Shown: one piece after another, positions 55,601 through 64,000 of the stretch
How the letters are laid out: each line of letters starts with the position of its first letter
How positions within the stretch are numbered: position 1 is the stretch's first letter
Assembly (NCBI GenBank): GCA_001599295.1
Contig: BCGN01000002.1
Location: 496,001-560,000 of the forward strand
Source: Sporopachydermia quercuum
Lineage: Eukaryota > Ascomycota > Sporopachydermiomycetes > Sporopachydermiales > Sporopachydermiaceae
DNA: 64,000 nt
Direction of reading: 5' to 3'
Notes under the pieces: generated by a model
Databases searched by the model: none
Seen by the model: the letters and a program-made list of their open reading frames with translations, nothing else
What the model was told of the DNA's origin: nothing
Translations under genes and position numbers: made by a program

Positions 55601-57313
55601 CATCCGATACCGATGCTCATTATTGCCCATTAGGTGTTTTAAAGCTAAGTTAGTCATGAACCCCGAGATACCGATAGTCAGCCATAAATCGGAATAACTT
55701 TTCGGGATCACGTGAACACCCGACCATTGATGAGCCACTGCGTCGATTAAAGTCTCCGTTACCGAAAACAGAGGTTCAATATGCTCAGGACCAAATAATA
55801 GCTTTGTGGAACATATACAGAGCCCCGCGGTGACTGAAATTGGAGAGGGGATGTCTTCCACAAAACAGAAAGTTAATCCTGGAAAGGGAAACATACCGAC
55901 TTCAGATGAAAAAAGATTAATTGCCTGGTATAAAGGTGCAGTTGTGTTCCGGGCTAGCTTTATATGGTGGGGCATACTGTAGATAACACTTGGAACCGAT
56001 CCGGACTCATCCGATGCTTCTTCTTCGGGCTTTTCTTGCAAATCTGGTAACCCGGTTTGTTGGAATGACCCGACAGCAAACCCAACATGCTGGGCAAGCA
56101 CAGGCGTGAAAATGCCGAAGGAAATAATCTTTTTAGACGGGTCCATTGGATGGGCGATTTCCTTGAAGTTGGGATCCGCACAAGCCACGGATAGTTCCGC
56201 CTCTGTGTCATCAGTGGAATCAGGTACGAATGAGCCGGATGGGTCCGGTGTTTTAGCGGTTTTCGATTTCCTGCCTGCAGACCGGGATTTCCTACCATCA
56301 TTTCCGGTTTCGCCGTCATAGTCGTCGTCAACATCATCATAATCATCTCCACTTTCTGCAATTACATTTAGTGTACCACTTTCTCCAATTTCTGCCCCTC
56401 CCCCTCTTAATTCCTCTTCGATCCACCTCCAATCGGTACCAATCAGCCGAGGATTTCCGATATCTCCAACGGTTTTCGGAATAATCACCTCAAATTGCCA
56501 AGTGCATCGTTCTTGCATGTTGTCCACACATGGAACCCAGCAACTAGTAGATAAACCCAATGCATAGTTGCATGTATATGCATGCCACAGGTTTTTAGAA
56601 ATACATGTTGATGCTCCAGTTCCGGATCCAATTCCAGTTTCGACTGTCCGATATCCTCCATAGAAGCAGAAGCCGAGGTTCGGATTTCGGACGGTGTATT
56701 CTATTCGAACAACAAACGCTGTATAAACTTGGGACACTTTCTGATCATGGATTTGACCCGGAGTATTGAAGCTTCGGACTGAAGGTTCTGCAGGCGAATT
56801 GATAGAAGAAGACGGAATGGCAAACTTCTCAGATAATGATCCGAGATCTAGAGGTTTGAGTTTCAAAAAGTCGGGCAAATCAATCCGAAGTTCACCCGAA
56901 CTTTCCCCTCGGAACAAATGGCCCAGTTTTTGTTTATACTGCCGATGTTGCTGAGCACTTGACTCTGGAAACATAGGAGAGAATGACAAATTGGGGAATA
57001 ACCCCGGATCTTTCAACGGATCGTTGAATCGGTAATTGACTTTGCGGTTGTTTATTAGCACGTCATGAATTTCCATTTGACGGCAGTCAAGATTTATGTG
57101 TTTTATTCGGTTATCAGTTGGAACTATTGTGATTTCAGTGTACCCGGATAAAATGCAATTCATTAAGTCAACATCTAAGGAAACTTTCTGATTGTACACT
57201 TTGAATTTTAGGTCTGGGGCAGGAATTCTAGAGGGGTTCGGATGAGATTTGAGGGCTAACGGCGTACCCGCGGAAGATGGTATATCTAAAATCAATGAAG
57301 TAGTGGAAGGCAT
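52613..57313 (-). CDS. TAF2: TFIID subunit TAF2 (TSM1), aminopeptidase-like
   Basis: Taf2 is the largest-but-one TFIID subunit. It has an inactive M1 aminopeptidase fold that contacts initiator DNA. The protein is 1566 residues. The N-terminal saddle begins FKVYNQKVSLDVDLMNCILS and GYTEITIVPTDNRIKHINLD. LWHAYTCNYALGLSTSCWVP and CTWQFEVIIPKTV follow near residues 245-280, then FPGLTFCFVEDIPSPISVTA and TLIDAVAHQWSGVHVIPKSY in the aminopeptidase-like core, where the zinc-binding HExxH is replaced (VAHQW). HEAT-like repeats follow. The C-terminus is a Lys-rich low-complexity tail with repeated KKTEKKTEK units (52660-52740). Acidic and Gly/Asn-rich inserts near 315-350 and 755-790 enlarge the protein relative to yeast Taf2 (about 1400 residues). 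Confidence 0.93.
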   Translation of the reverse strand: MPSTTSLILDIPSSAGTPLALKSHPNPSRIPAPDLKFKVYNQKVSLDVDLMNCILSGYTEITIVPTDNRIKHINLDCRQMEIHDVLINNRKVNYRFNDPLKDPGLFPNLSFSPMFPESSAQQHRQYKQKLGHLFRGESSGELRIDLPDFLKLKPLDLGSLSEKFAIPSSSINSPAEPSVRSFNTPGQIHDQKVSQVYTAFVVRIEYTVRNPNLGFCFYGGYRTVETGIGSGTGASTCISKNLWHAYTCNYALGLSTSCWVPCVDNMQERCTWQFEVIIPKTVGDIGNPRLIGTDWRWIEEELRGGGAEIGESGTLNVIAESGDDYDDVDDDYDGETGNDGRKSRSAGRKSKTAKTPDPSGSFVPDSTDDTEAELSVACADPNFKEIAHPMDPSKKIISFGIFTPVLAQHVGFAVGSFQQTGLPDLQEKPEEEASDESGSVPSVIYSMPHHIKLARNTTAPLYQAINLFSSEVGMFPFPGLTFCFVEDIPSPISVTAGLCICSTKLLFGPEHIEPLFSVTETLIDAVAHQWSGVHVIPKSYSDLWLTIGISGFMTNLALKHLMGNNEHRYRMRRMADRICDEDINKLPLYYQNWNFPIVDRDPEVGFVKLKAPVVLFILDRRMTKTDRSFGLLRVIPKIFIQAMSGDLDNSGISTPHFIRLCEKVAHAKMDTFFEQWVFXSGYPIFRVTQRFNKKRMFIEMGIRQVQSQEMRGSVLRYEGFVNDIRSNAENSDIWEQIGVNGTAGVGINGANGELGSDNAGSDLPDISGSNEPGAGVGSNTTFVGPMTIRIHEADGTPYEHIVNLKEAFTKLDIQYNTKYKKLRKNQRQKEKVDMALSDKALAAQAGITDIGANISSNLGNNNNPTGNSGNSNEMGVLLHCLGDVLQSDAEMSEWRLADWGKDEEDRMMNEAFEWLRLDADFEWICRIFINQPDYMFASQLQQDRDVVAQYESIKYFSDTRPTPLYSTLLIRTVMDSRYFYGIRVEAAMALAHFGKEEAGFIGMWHLLKAFRTLFCYKNSAIPMPNDFSDFQRLFIQKAIPIALSIIRNQDGKCPEEVQKFLLDILRYNENGTNDFDDCFYVGNLIVALVNSLLGSDKGTLDEFLADVIXDNDNDNDWEVREVKVXQREMGQLPNETNEPISLTDLETADKTPEYLSKLGVITAVINEIKKIQRMDKLLPSYQNVLTFICLRERIRLARHGVVPISFSELVHYTTPQYSVEVRGIAFEGIFSLGRFAQSELLHYAFTMAILDPAPSMKNKLLHFMTRSIGQLALSELPKAYNLASYEEINDTNLSSVIPTGRLIIEEKPSESGRMTARKDQLARASLLGALVAFRSEYGDNEYVRKEIWKATLSPCFSPVDKRDLLDILAVVVTPRDTLPVILPAMDTKKVVAKREGFSGVVIKRQGRFKIQLANIKLPPVSNNSGAETVKEIRTGGIVPGTKFNSKNPVHVTISLKMKFVEVSNSELPKLSDEYETLMAIYGTIGGTETAPAPKRLKISTKVIQSLEDGPEQTGTDLPKISLSLGSKKKKKTEKKTEKKTEKKTEKEKEKDLKTSTGKKVKLKLKF

Positions 57314-57644
57314 TATACGTGACTTATGGTTTTGGCTCTTTGGAAACGGGAAACCTCAGTTTGAGGGGGTTAGAAAGCGGACGCAAGTTTTCGGGATGTT
57401 TGAGGAGTAATTTCAGAAAAGAAACAAGATTTCTGCCTGGATCTTGGGTTGTGGTTCCGAAGTGATTAGCCGAAGCGCCGTTAAATCAGGTGGGNTGCCA
57501 GTTGACAATTGAGGTAGAACAACAAGCCGAAAAAGGCTATGTGAAATGCTGATAGTTTCCTAATTCAGTAAACCACACGATTTTATTGCCAGGTTAGATT
57601 TTGTATACTCCAAAGTAGGTTCCAATGCGGAATATCTATCGTTT
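57314..57644. other. Intergenic region, TAF2 promoter side
   Basis: These 331 bases lie upstream of TAF2 and downstream of an uncertain small frame. They should contain the TAF2 promoter. Nothing else is visible. Confidence 0.45.
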
Positions 57645-58076
57645 TCATAGTTCCGTTCCGAAGTTCATGTTGCAAAAGGCTTGATACTGAATCAAAAGCT
57701 GAGAGGTGATGGTTACAGTGANTGTCTTATAATAGGGGNTACAAATTTGAGTTGGGAAGAAGCGGATATGATACTGCCTTGCATAAATGGGTGTAGCAGT
57801 TTCCGAAAATAGATTTTGTATGAGTATCTTCTCCGGTATAGTGNAATTTGTGAAACATACGGAAATGATGTGAGAAATGGATGTATCTGGGTTGATGGTA
57901 TGCTCCGGTTTAAATGAATATTTTAGCATACAAGCTATTCTGAATAGAAGGTTAAGATAAGAATACTTTGATTCTTCAATTTCTGCATTAAATTTGGCTT
58001 TTCTCGACAGAGTTTGTTCTACTGCTAAACAACACACAGTGTCTAAAATAACAGCTGAATTTGCAACCATATCCAT
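57645..58076 (-). CDS. Uncertain small gene, 143-residue open frame, no recognised family
   Basis: An ATG frame of 143 codons lies between the TAF2 and PIK1 starts. It reads MDMVANSAVILDTVCCLAVE and has a helical look in its first 70 residues (AEIEESKYSYLNLLFRIACM). No motif, signal peptide or membrane span identifies it. Three N bases fall inside the frame. A chance frame of this length is uncommon but possible in 64 kb, and the position upstream of TAF2 could equally be promoter. I give it low confidence. Confidence 0.3.
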   Translation of the reverse strand: MDMVANSAVILDTVCCLAVEQTLSRKAKFNAEIEESKYSYLNLLFRIACMLKYSFKPEHTINPDTSISHIISVCFTNXTIPEKILIQNLFSETATPIYARQYHIRFFPTQICXPYYKTXTVTITSQLLIQYQAFCNMNFGTEL

Positions 58077-58997
58077 CAGAACTACTACATCAATATTACA
58101 GTTATAAAAAGATTTTTATTTGCTCTAATATAATAATACTTTACTATAAGTTCTAATAATACCGATTCTTTAGATAATATCATAGCCCTCTTCTGTTAAT
58201 ATTTTCTGTCATTTATCACGCCTTCACTAATAATAACCGGAACTAAATTTTTTATGTCCCATTTCATATACTCATACACGTTCCGCTTCGAGATTTTTTC
58301 TTCGTCCAATAACAGGTGCAATTGTACAACACAAACAACTCCATTTTGTACCATTGTCTGGTGACAAGTGTACGAACACTCCCACAGTCCTTTATTATTC
58401 TCCTATTTCTTCTCCTTCTACTTCTATTTTACACGCTTTTTATATTATATTATGATGATGTATAAGGAGATTTAATGCAAAAGACCATTAAAGGGCTCTA
58501 GATTGATAGCCAGCTGGAAGTATTGCGTGCAGAACGAAGATCCACGTGTTTTTGGGTCGTAGTTGTGTGGATGTTAGCTGGTTGATACGGACAGTGTGGA
58601 ATACAGGTCTAGGAAGTGAATAAAGTGCTCAGGGAAAGATAGTTGAGCTGGTTATTTATATCAATAGTGTCTAGGGAGGTTAAACATCTGTCTTGAAGGT
58701 GATATTGTTGGTCACCATCTGAGTTTTGAAGGCAAAAGATAGAATTTGCTGTGTGATTCATTTGGCGGACTGATGACAGATTGATAACAAGACGATCTAA
58801 TTGCGCATTTACGGAGANCAAATTATTAGACACGGTCCGAAGATTAAGAGGATTATTTTATTAGTACTCAGTCTTCTACTTCTTAAATGTACTAATTGTT
58901 ACAACAGAAGAAGAAAGGTTGAATATATATCGGAGATAATAATCCAAACATAGGAAACTATACACATTTTTTCGGAAACAATAACAATATTTTGGAA
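58077..58997. promoter_or_regulatory. PIK1 upstream region
   Basis: These 920 bases precede PIK1. A minus-strand frame at 58609-58833 begins at GTG and shows short heptads (LDRLVINLSSV), but no start, splice site or family supports it. The PIK1 promoter must lie here; a TATA-like ATATATAT is near 58923. Confidence 0.45.
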
Positions 58998-61900
58998 ATG
59001 ATGAACTATATTAGGAGTAAAACGATGGCTACATCGCAGTCAGCTACATCCAATTCTAATTCCGGAAGTGATATTACTGCAACTGCAGCAAACGGGATAA
59101 GTGGAGCAAACGGATTTACACATTTTTCTTCTTCTCTGCCATCGGAATCCGATTCTGCGGCAGACTCGACGGCTTCTTCGGCTTCGGCAGCCCCTGGGAA
59201 TCTTCTTCTTCTGAGATTCCTTCAATCCGAGCATTTTACACCTTTTCTTTGCATTGCATACCTTGAACGCTATGCGTCAAACATTGGAATCCATGCTTAT
59301 CTGTGCAAGAAATTCAGAACATATAATTATAGCGACATTGAATTCTTCATACCGCAATTAATTCAAATTCTTGTAACAGTTGAAACTGAAAGCCTGGCTT
59401 TGGAAGACTTAGTCATTGATTTATGTACGCAACATCCTCATTATACATTACTAACATTCTGGCAACTGCAGGCGCATATTCAAGATTTAGCATTTGATCC
59501 ACAGTCATATGGATTTCAAATAGCCAGAAGGATTCTGAATAAGCTCCAGTACATTCTCTTCAATGTGGGGACCCCACCATCGGCACGATTTCGAGAAAAC
59601 ACATTCCCCGCAATTATAGCATCGGCAGCAATAGCGGGAGCAATAGGAGTTCCGCAACTTAGTGAGTATATTGGACCATTAGCCAAATCACAAGGAAGGA
59701 AACAACGGTCTTTTGTGTTTCAAATTGCATCAAGTGCGGGAAAAACTTTATCTAGAAAACGTAGATCCTCATCTACACCTACCCCACTTTCGGGAGGGGT
59801 TTCAAGGGGGAATACCGATGAATCATTGGGTCTGCAACAACTAGATTTAGCTGGAAGCGCGGATATAAGTATAAATACTCGATATATTTCTCAACCGAGC
59901 ACTCCAATATTAGAATCAACCAGTGGGATCGGAAGCCCATCGGGTCGCGTAAGAAATAGGTCTGGTAGCAGAAGTACGCTTGATGGAGCTGAATGTGATG
60001 ACCCAAATCGTAATGGTTCTTCCGAGACCGATTTTGATTTAGATGAAGGCGGAGAAACCGAACCGGATTTCGATGATGAAGCCCAGATCGACGGATATGG
60101 CCTAGATGATACCAGTATCGCCGGTAGAATTTCTTCTCAGTTCCGAAGGCCACTTATATACGAACAAGACGGAGAAGTTTCTGCTTCAATGCCGGAACTT
60201 AATATAGCCAAGACTCGCGGTAATAGTTTTCGCCCTCGGCATCAAAAAACCTTTTCGACATCTTCCGGATCAGGAATTGGATTAGATGCCCAATTAAGTA
60301 ATAATATTGGAACTGGAACCAGATCAAGTATCCGTCGGAGCATCCGGAACCATAAGCGAATGCTTAATTTAATGAAAATGCCACTACAACAAAAAATCAA
60401 AGAACTGAAAACTAACTACTTCCGCTGTGGAACGCAATTTGCTATTGCTTTACAGTCAATTTCAGTCCGGTTGTCCCAAGTTCCGAAAGACGCTCGGTTA
60501 TCTGCTCTCCGAGCCGAAATCGCAATGCTGAATACGGATTTACCCGCAGAGGTGGACATTCCTAGTCTTATGCCACCAAATAAACCGGGCAAACTGCACC
60601 GAATTGTCCGGATTGCCCCTGGTGAAACTACTGTTCTGAACTCGGCTGAGCGGGTCCCCTTCTTACTTTTTATTGAGTATCTTCGGGACGATTTGGACTT
60701 TGAACCGTCCAGTGAGAAAAATAAACCAGTGCTACTCCGAGAAAGGGACAGGACATATGTTTTCGATGTGGGATATAAGACAGGGAAGAATACAAACGCT
60801 TTTTTTGCGTCTGAAAGCAAAAATCAAGAGAATGGTGGGTACACAGAGACGGGGAAGCAAACGGGACTAGAAGCCGAGGCTGACTTAGGAGATTTGAGTA
60901 ATATTCAAGGGCATGTCACGTCCACTGAGTTAATGAGGAAAGATGTGTTTGTGGCCATGACTTCAAGTGTACCTCGGATAGCAGAACCAGGTAATTCTAC
61001 TTTTAATTCTACATCCGAAAATATCCCGCAATCCAACTACGAACTCCAGCATCAAGAGCCCCACAGAGACTCTGTGTCTTATTTCCCCTCTCTCGACTCC
61101 CCTAGGGTATCAGAATTAAGCTTTTCCTCAACTTATCAACTACCTGCGGCTCCCGGAACGTTTACAAATGCAACAGATTTAGCAACCCATATGCGAATCG
61201 CAGCTATTATGTTAAACCAACTTGAGACCGGGTCAGCCGGGTTTTCCCCCGATGGAATTCCCGGTGCCGGGTCGGGTTCGGGCATGGGATCCAATGAATC
61301 AGGCTCNGGAACTGGAGGTCCTAAGCTATCCAATGATGAAATTGCATCGATCAGAGCTAAAATCATTGCTAATATGAAAAGCATGCAAGATCATGCAGTA
61401 TTAATTGGAAAAGGAAACTTGGCATCTGATAACCGAGCATTAATGTATTCCGGAGAAGCGGGACAACGGAAGCTTGAAAACGACTTGAAAACTGGAGGAA
61501 TGTTACCTAGCGCTGGTGAATCGGAACTAGGAGTCGGATTAAACAAATCGGGAACCGGAAGTGGAACCGGATTGAAAGCCAAATCGGGTTCGTTATCCGG
61601 ATACATGGGAGAAGACTGGGAAACTAAAAAAGATCGGATCCGGTCGGAATCACCATTTGGGAAAGAGGAAAACTGGGAGCTGTTCTCTGTTATTGCAAAA
61701 ACCGGAGACGATTTAAGACAAGAAGCATTCGCTTGTCAATTGATCCAAGCTATCAGCAACTCATGGGATGCTCATTCCATTAACGTTTGGGTAAAAAAGA
61801 TGAAAATACTCATCACAAGTGCAAATACGGGGCTGGTGGAAACAATTGTTGATGCTCCAAGCATTCATTCATTGAAAAAAGCATTAACAGCAGCTAGAAT

Positions 61901-62513
61901 TGAAAATGGGGAGAATCCAAAGGGAACAATCAGTACATTAACCGATCATTTCCGATTAGCATACGGACAAGATCCAGAAGCGCCCAGATATCAAACCGCA
62001 TTGGACGCGTTTGTCCGATCGTTAGCAGCTTATTCAATCATATGTTATGTCTTACAAATAAAGGACAGGCATAACGGAAATATTCTTCTGGACTCGTCGG
62101 GACACATTATTCATATAGATTTCGGATTTTTACTCAGTAATTCACCAGGAAGCATGGGTTTTGAAGCAGCACCGTTTAAATTAACTATGGAATATGTTGA
62201 GCTTATGGGAGGAGTGGATAGTAAGCATTTTAAGATTTTTTCCCAGTTGATGAAAGATTCATTTAAAGCTCTCCGAAAAGAAGCGGAAGAGATAATCATG
62301 TTAGTGGAGATGATGCAACGAGATTCAACATTACCCTGTTTTTCATTAGGTCAGAATACATCCGCACAATTAAGACAAAGGCTACAATTGCATTTAAGCG
62401 AAGCAGAGGTTGATTTGTTCGTTGAGAATATACTTATTCAAAAGAGTCTTGGAAGCATCTATACTCGATTGTATGATCAATTTCAATTGCTCACACAAGG
62501 AATTTATAGTTAA
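58998..62513 (+). CDS. PIK1: Phosphatidylinositol 4-kinase, Golgi/nuclear type III beta
   Basis: Pik1 makes PI4P at the trans-Golgi and is essential for secretion in yeast. I take the ATG at 58998, because the frame extends upstream only through a TTG. The protein is 1171 residues. The lipid-kinase-unique helical domain lies near 75-190 (FTPFLCIAYLERYASNIGIH, LTFWQLQAHIQDLAFDPQSY). A long polar middle follows with acidic stretches and TRGNSFRPRHQKTFSTSS, a likely phosphorylation region. The kinase domain occupies about 895-1165: VIAKTGDDLRQEAFACQLIQ, the catalytic loop KDRHNGNILLDSSGHIIHID, and the activation segment beginning DFGFLLSNSPGSMGFE. Gly/Ser-rich inserts (754-775 and 845-865) are unusual. 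An N at 61307 affects one residue. It is somewhat longer than Saccharomyces Pik1 (1066). Confidence 0.96.
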   Translation: MMNYIRSKTMATSQSATSNSNSGSDITATAANGISGANGFTHFSSSLPSESDSAADSTASSASAAPGNLLLLRFLQSEHFTPFLCIAYLERYASNIGIHAYLCKKFRTYNYSDIEFFIPQLIQILVTVETESLALEDLVIDLCTQHPHYTLLTFWQLQAHIQDLAFDPQSYGFQIARRILNKLQYILFNVGTPPSARFRENTFPAIIASAAIAGAIGVPQLSEYIGPLAKSQGRKQRSFVFQIASSAGKTLSRKRRSSSTPTPLSGGVSRGNTDESLGLQQLDLAGSADISINTRYISQPSTPILESTSGIGSPSGRVRNRSGSRSTLDGAECDDPNRNGSSETDFDLDEGGETEPDFDDEAQIDGYGLDDTSIAGRISSQFRRPLIYEQDGEVSASMPELNIAKTRGNSFRPRHQKTFSTSSGSGIGLDAQLSNNIGTGTRSSIRRSIRNHKRMLNLMKMPLQQKIKELKTNYFRCGTQFAIALQSISVRLSQVPKDARLSALRAEIAMLNTDLPAEVDIPSLMPPNKPGKLHRIVRIAPGETTVLNSAERVPFLLFIEYLRDDLDFEPSSEKNKPVLLRERDRTYVFDVGYKTGKNTNAFFASESKNQENGGYTETGKQTGLEAEADLGDLSNIQGHVTSTELMRKDVFVAMTSSVPRIAEPGNSTFNSTSENIPQSNYELQHQEPHRDSVSYFPSLDSPRVSELSFSSTYQLPAAPGTFTNATDLATHMRIAAIMLNQLETGSAGFSPDGIPGAGSGSGMGSNESGXGTGGPKLSNDEIASIRAKIIANMKSMQDHAVLIGKGNLASDNRALMYSGEAGQRKLENDLKTGGMLPSAGESELGVGLNKSGTGSGTGLKAKSGSLSGYMGEDWETKKDRIRSESPFGKEENWELFSVIAKTGDDLRQEAFACQLIQAISNSWDAHSINVWVKKMKILITSANTGLVETIVDAPSIHSLKKALTAARIENGENPKGTISTLTDHFRLAYGQDPEAPRYQTALDAFVRSLAAYSIICYVLQIKDRHNGNILLDSSGHIIHIDFGFLLSNSPGSMGFEAAPFKLTMEYVELMGGVDSKHFKIFSQLMKDSFKALRKEAEEIIMLVEMMQRDSTLPCFSLGQNTSAQLRQRLQLHLSEAEVDLFVENILIQKSLGSIYTRLYDQFQLLTQGIYS

Positions 62514-63396
62514 ATGAATTTTGGGTAAATAAGTGTAGAGTTACGGTCTAGAAACGGATAACATGATAATATATATGAAAGTTATATGAAAAAATTGGTC
62601 GTAGGAGGAGAAGTATGTGGAGTAAGAATATTTTATAAGCATTAAACTGGATGGGATACTAGAACTAGTGGGATTTGGGACATTTGGTACTTTTGTTTTT
62701 CTTGTCTTGTTATTTATTCGATTATACTACTCATTTGACGTTCACAAACAACAATAGAATTAAAAATAATGATATCAGCATAGTGGAGAAGAAACCGAGC
62801 TATAAATTGATGAAGTAATTTAAATAAATATGCAGAAATGATTGCACGGAGATTTCAGATGATAATTATGATTTCCCCGTTAGACTGTCTTGTCCTGTGT
62901 TGCTTCGGGACAATGATTATCATCACTTTCCGTACTCTTGTCCGTTGTTACATCTTCTTCATTCTCCATATTCCAGATGTATATGTATGTCAAGTTAAAA
63001 GTTCAACTTAAATAAAGATCTGGCACCATTTTACCTCAAGTTGAAGAGTAGTTATGAAATAATAAAAACGATACTATAACTTTACTGGATACACAGTAGT
63101 AACAAGTCATTGCTAACAGTATATTACTTCCATTATTGTCTTGAAATTTCCCAAAAAATTTCCCTGAATTCAATTGCAAACACTCTTTGCTTCTTCTCCC
63201 CAATCGCGCGTCAATAACCAAAAGTATTTCTCTCCTAAAAAAATAGAATTCATTCATTTGAGTAGCAGCTAAATACCAGGCTGCTCAGAACTATTAATCT
63301 ATTTATGGTAGCCATTAGAAGCAACATCTATAAATAATCATTGAAATCGAAACTAAAGAAAGCGATGATTTGTCAAAGAAAACAATTTACACTAAC
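62514..63396. other. Region downstream of PIK1, possibly with 3' exons of a minus-strand gene
   Basis: No long frame exists in these 880 bases. On the minus strand a 29-codon acidic frame (62883-62969, starting MENEEDVTTDKSTESDD) and a 73-codon non-ATG frame (63036-63257) could be 3' parts of the unidentified gene to the right. No splice signals connect them convincingly. Confidence 0.35.
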
Positions 63397-63510
63397 CTCG
63401 GGACTGAGTATTACAACTGGACAGCTTCTTTCCATGTAATATAAGTGATAATGAAAATCCATCATCTTCTCTGGCGAAACACCAGGAGGAGCTATATAAA
63501 CGAAGAAGTT
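63397..63510 (-). CDS. Probable internal exon of an unidentified gene
   Basis: A 38-codon minus-strand segment reads NFFVYIAPPGVSPEKMMDFH then YHLYYMERSCPVVILSPE. It is bounded by an upstream TAG acceptor and a downstream GTTAGT donor. The composition is strikingly protein-like compared with the surrounding DNA. A preceding frame with an ATG at 63637-63635 (MVIECELNDDSLLHIFATAL) is in a different frame and may be the first exon. I could not place the junctions, because the usual CTAAC branch site is not evident, and I do not recognise the family. A frameshifted relic is an alternative. Confidence 0.4.
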
Positions 63511-63637
63511 CTATACATGAGATAATAAGAACGATATGTTTGAACCAAATAGTGATAAATAGCCTTAGCAAATAATGCAACGCAGTGGCAAATATATGTA
63601 AAAGGCTGTCATCATTTAATTCACATTCGATGACCAT

Positions 63638-64000
63638 TGAATTATCTCGGAAGGCAATACAATAACAATTGACAAATATATTGAAATCTGTTTATTCTCT
63701 CTATTCTCTGCTCATTATCTATGCAACCAGGATCCCATTTACGCTCCGGAAAGCCATCCCAACGCCCACATTATGCAAAACATTCCATCTTCTTTGGATA
63801 CCAATTTATGGAATTGGTTTTCGTGTTTCACATTGCCTTCCATCTACTCATCACATGACTTCCATCACTCTATTTCTATCACCGATCCATGCGAATTCTA
63901 TTATTTCATATCTTTACTACCTTTACAGCATAATATCTTGTATAATAAGCACTATAAAAAATAATGAAATCTCAATTATTTGTTTTATTTATTATTTGAA
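63638..64000. other. Right end of window, no gene seen
   Basis: These 363 bases lie right of the probable exons. A plus-strand frame at 63773-63964 has no family resemblance. They probably include the promoter of the unidentified minus-strand gene. Confidence 0.4.

Noticed and set aside
58609-58833. Minus-strand heptad-containing frame, considered as a small DASH-complex subunit
   Set aside because: It has no ATG, no upstream exon with splice signals and only weak resemblance.

Overview
The window reads as nuclear DNA of an AT-rich budding yeast (Saccharomycotina). Orthologues of yeast single-copy genes are packed at ordinary yeast spacing. Seventeen spliceosomal introns in nine genes follow yeast rules: GTAAGT, GTATGT or GTGAGT-type donors, mostly a TACTAAC or CTAAC branch site, then AG. 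A probable mitochondrial complex I subunit argues against Saccharomyces itself. CTG codons fall at conserved leucines in VMA6 and LYS1, so the CUG-Ser code is unlikely. I cannot name the species. Isolated N bases occur throughout and look like unresolved polymorphism.

Layout: 1-825 is the N-terminal part of a nucleolar FKBP (FPR3/FPR4, minus). Next come a tricalbin (minus), COG8 (minus), VMA6 (plus), a HIT zinc-finger protein (plus), a six-exon SMP-30/gluconolactonase-like gene (minus), an unidentified coiled-coil protein (minus), EGD2 (plus), lunapark LNP1 (minus), an alpha-factor mating pheromone precursor with one pheromone unit (plus), an MNS1-type mannosidase (minus), LYS1 (plus), a probable complex I ESSS-like subunit (minus), two tandem YciI-like genes (minus), an IAH1-type GDSL esterase (minus) and a purine permease (minus). 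A 6.4 kb gene-free stretch follows, then a second, inverted copy of the permease (plus), a decayed subtilase gene (minus), HAP3 (minus), a SLP1-type SUN protein (minus), TAF2 (minus) and PIK1 (plus). The last 1.5 kb holds a probable exon of an unidentified gene.

There is no evident operon-like pathway. Several genes share the early secretory pathway and membrane contact sites: tricalbin (ER-plasma membrane tethering), COG8 (Golgi tethering), LNP1 (ER junctions), MNS1 (ER glycan trimming), SLP1 (ER lumen) and PIK1 (Golgi PI4P). This is probably chance.

The most notable features are the single-repeat pheromone precursor, the inverted permease pair sharing a 395-base tract identical down to its nine N positions, the gene-free interval between them (decayed region or candidate centromere), the subtilase pseudogene, and the tandem YciI pair with matching introns. 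I saw no tRNA, rRNA, CRISPR array, transposon, LTR element or virus-like element.
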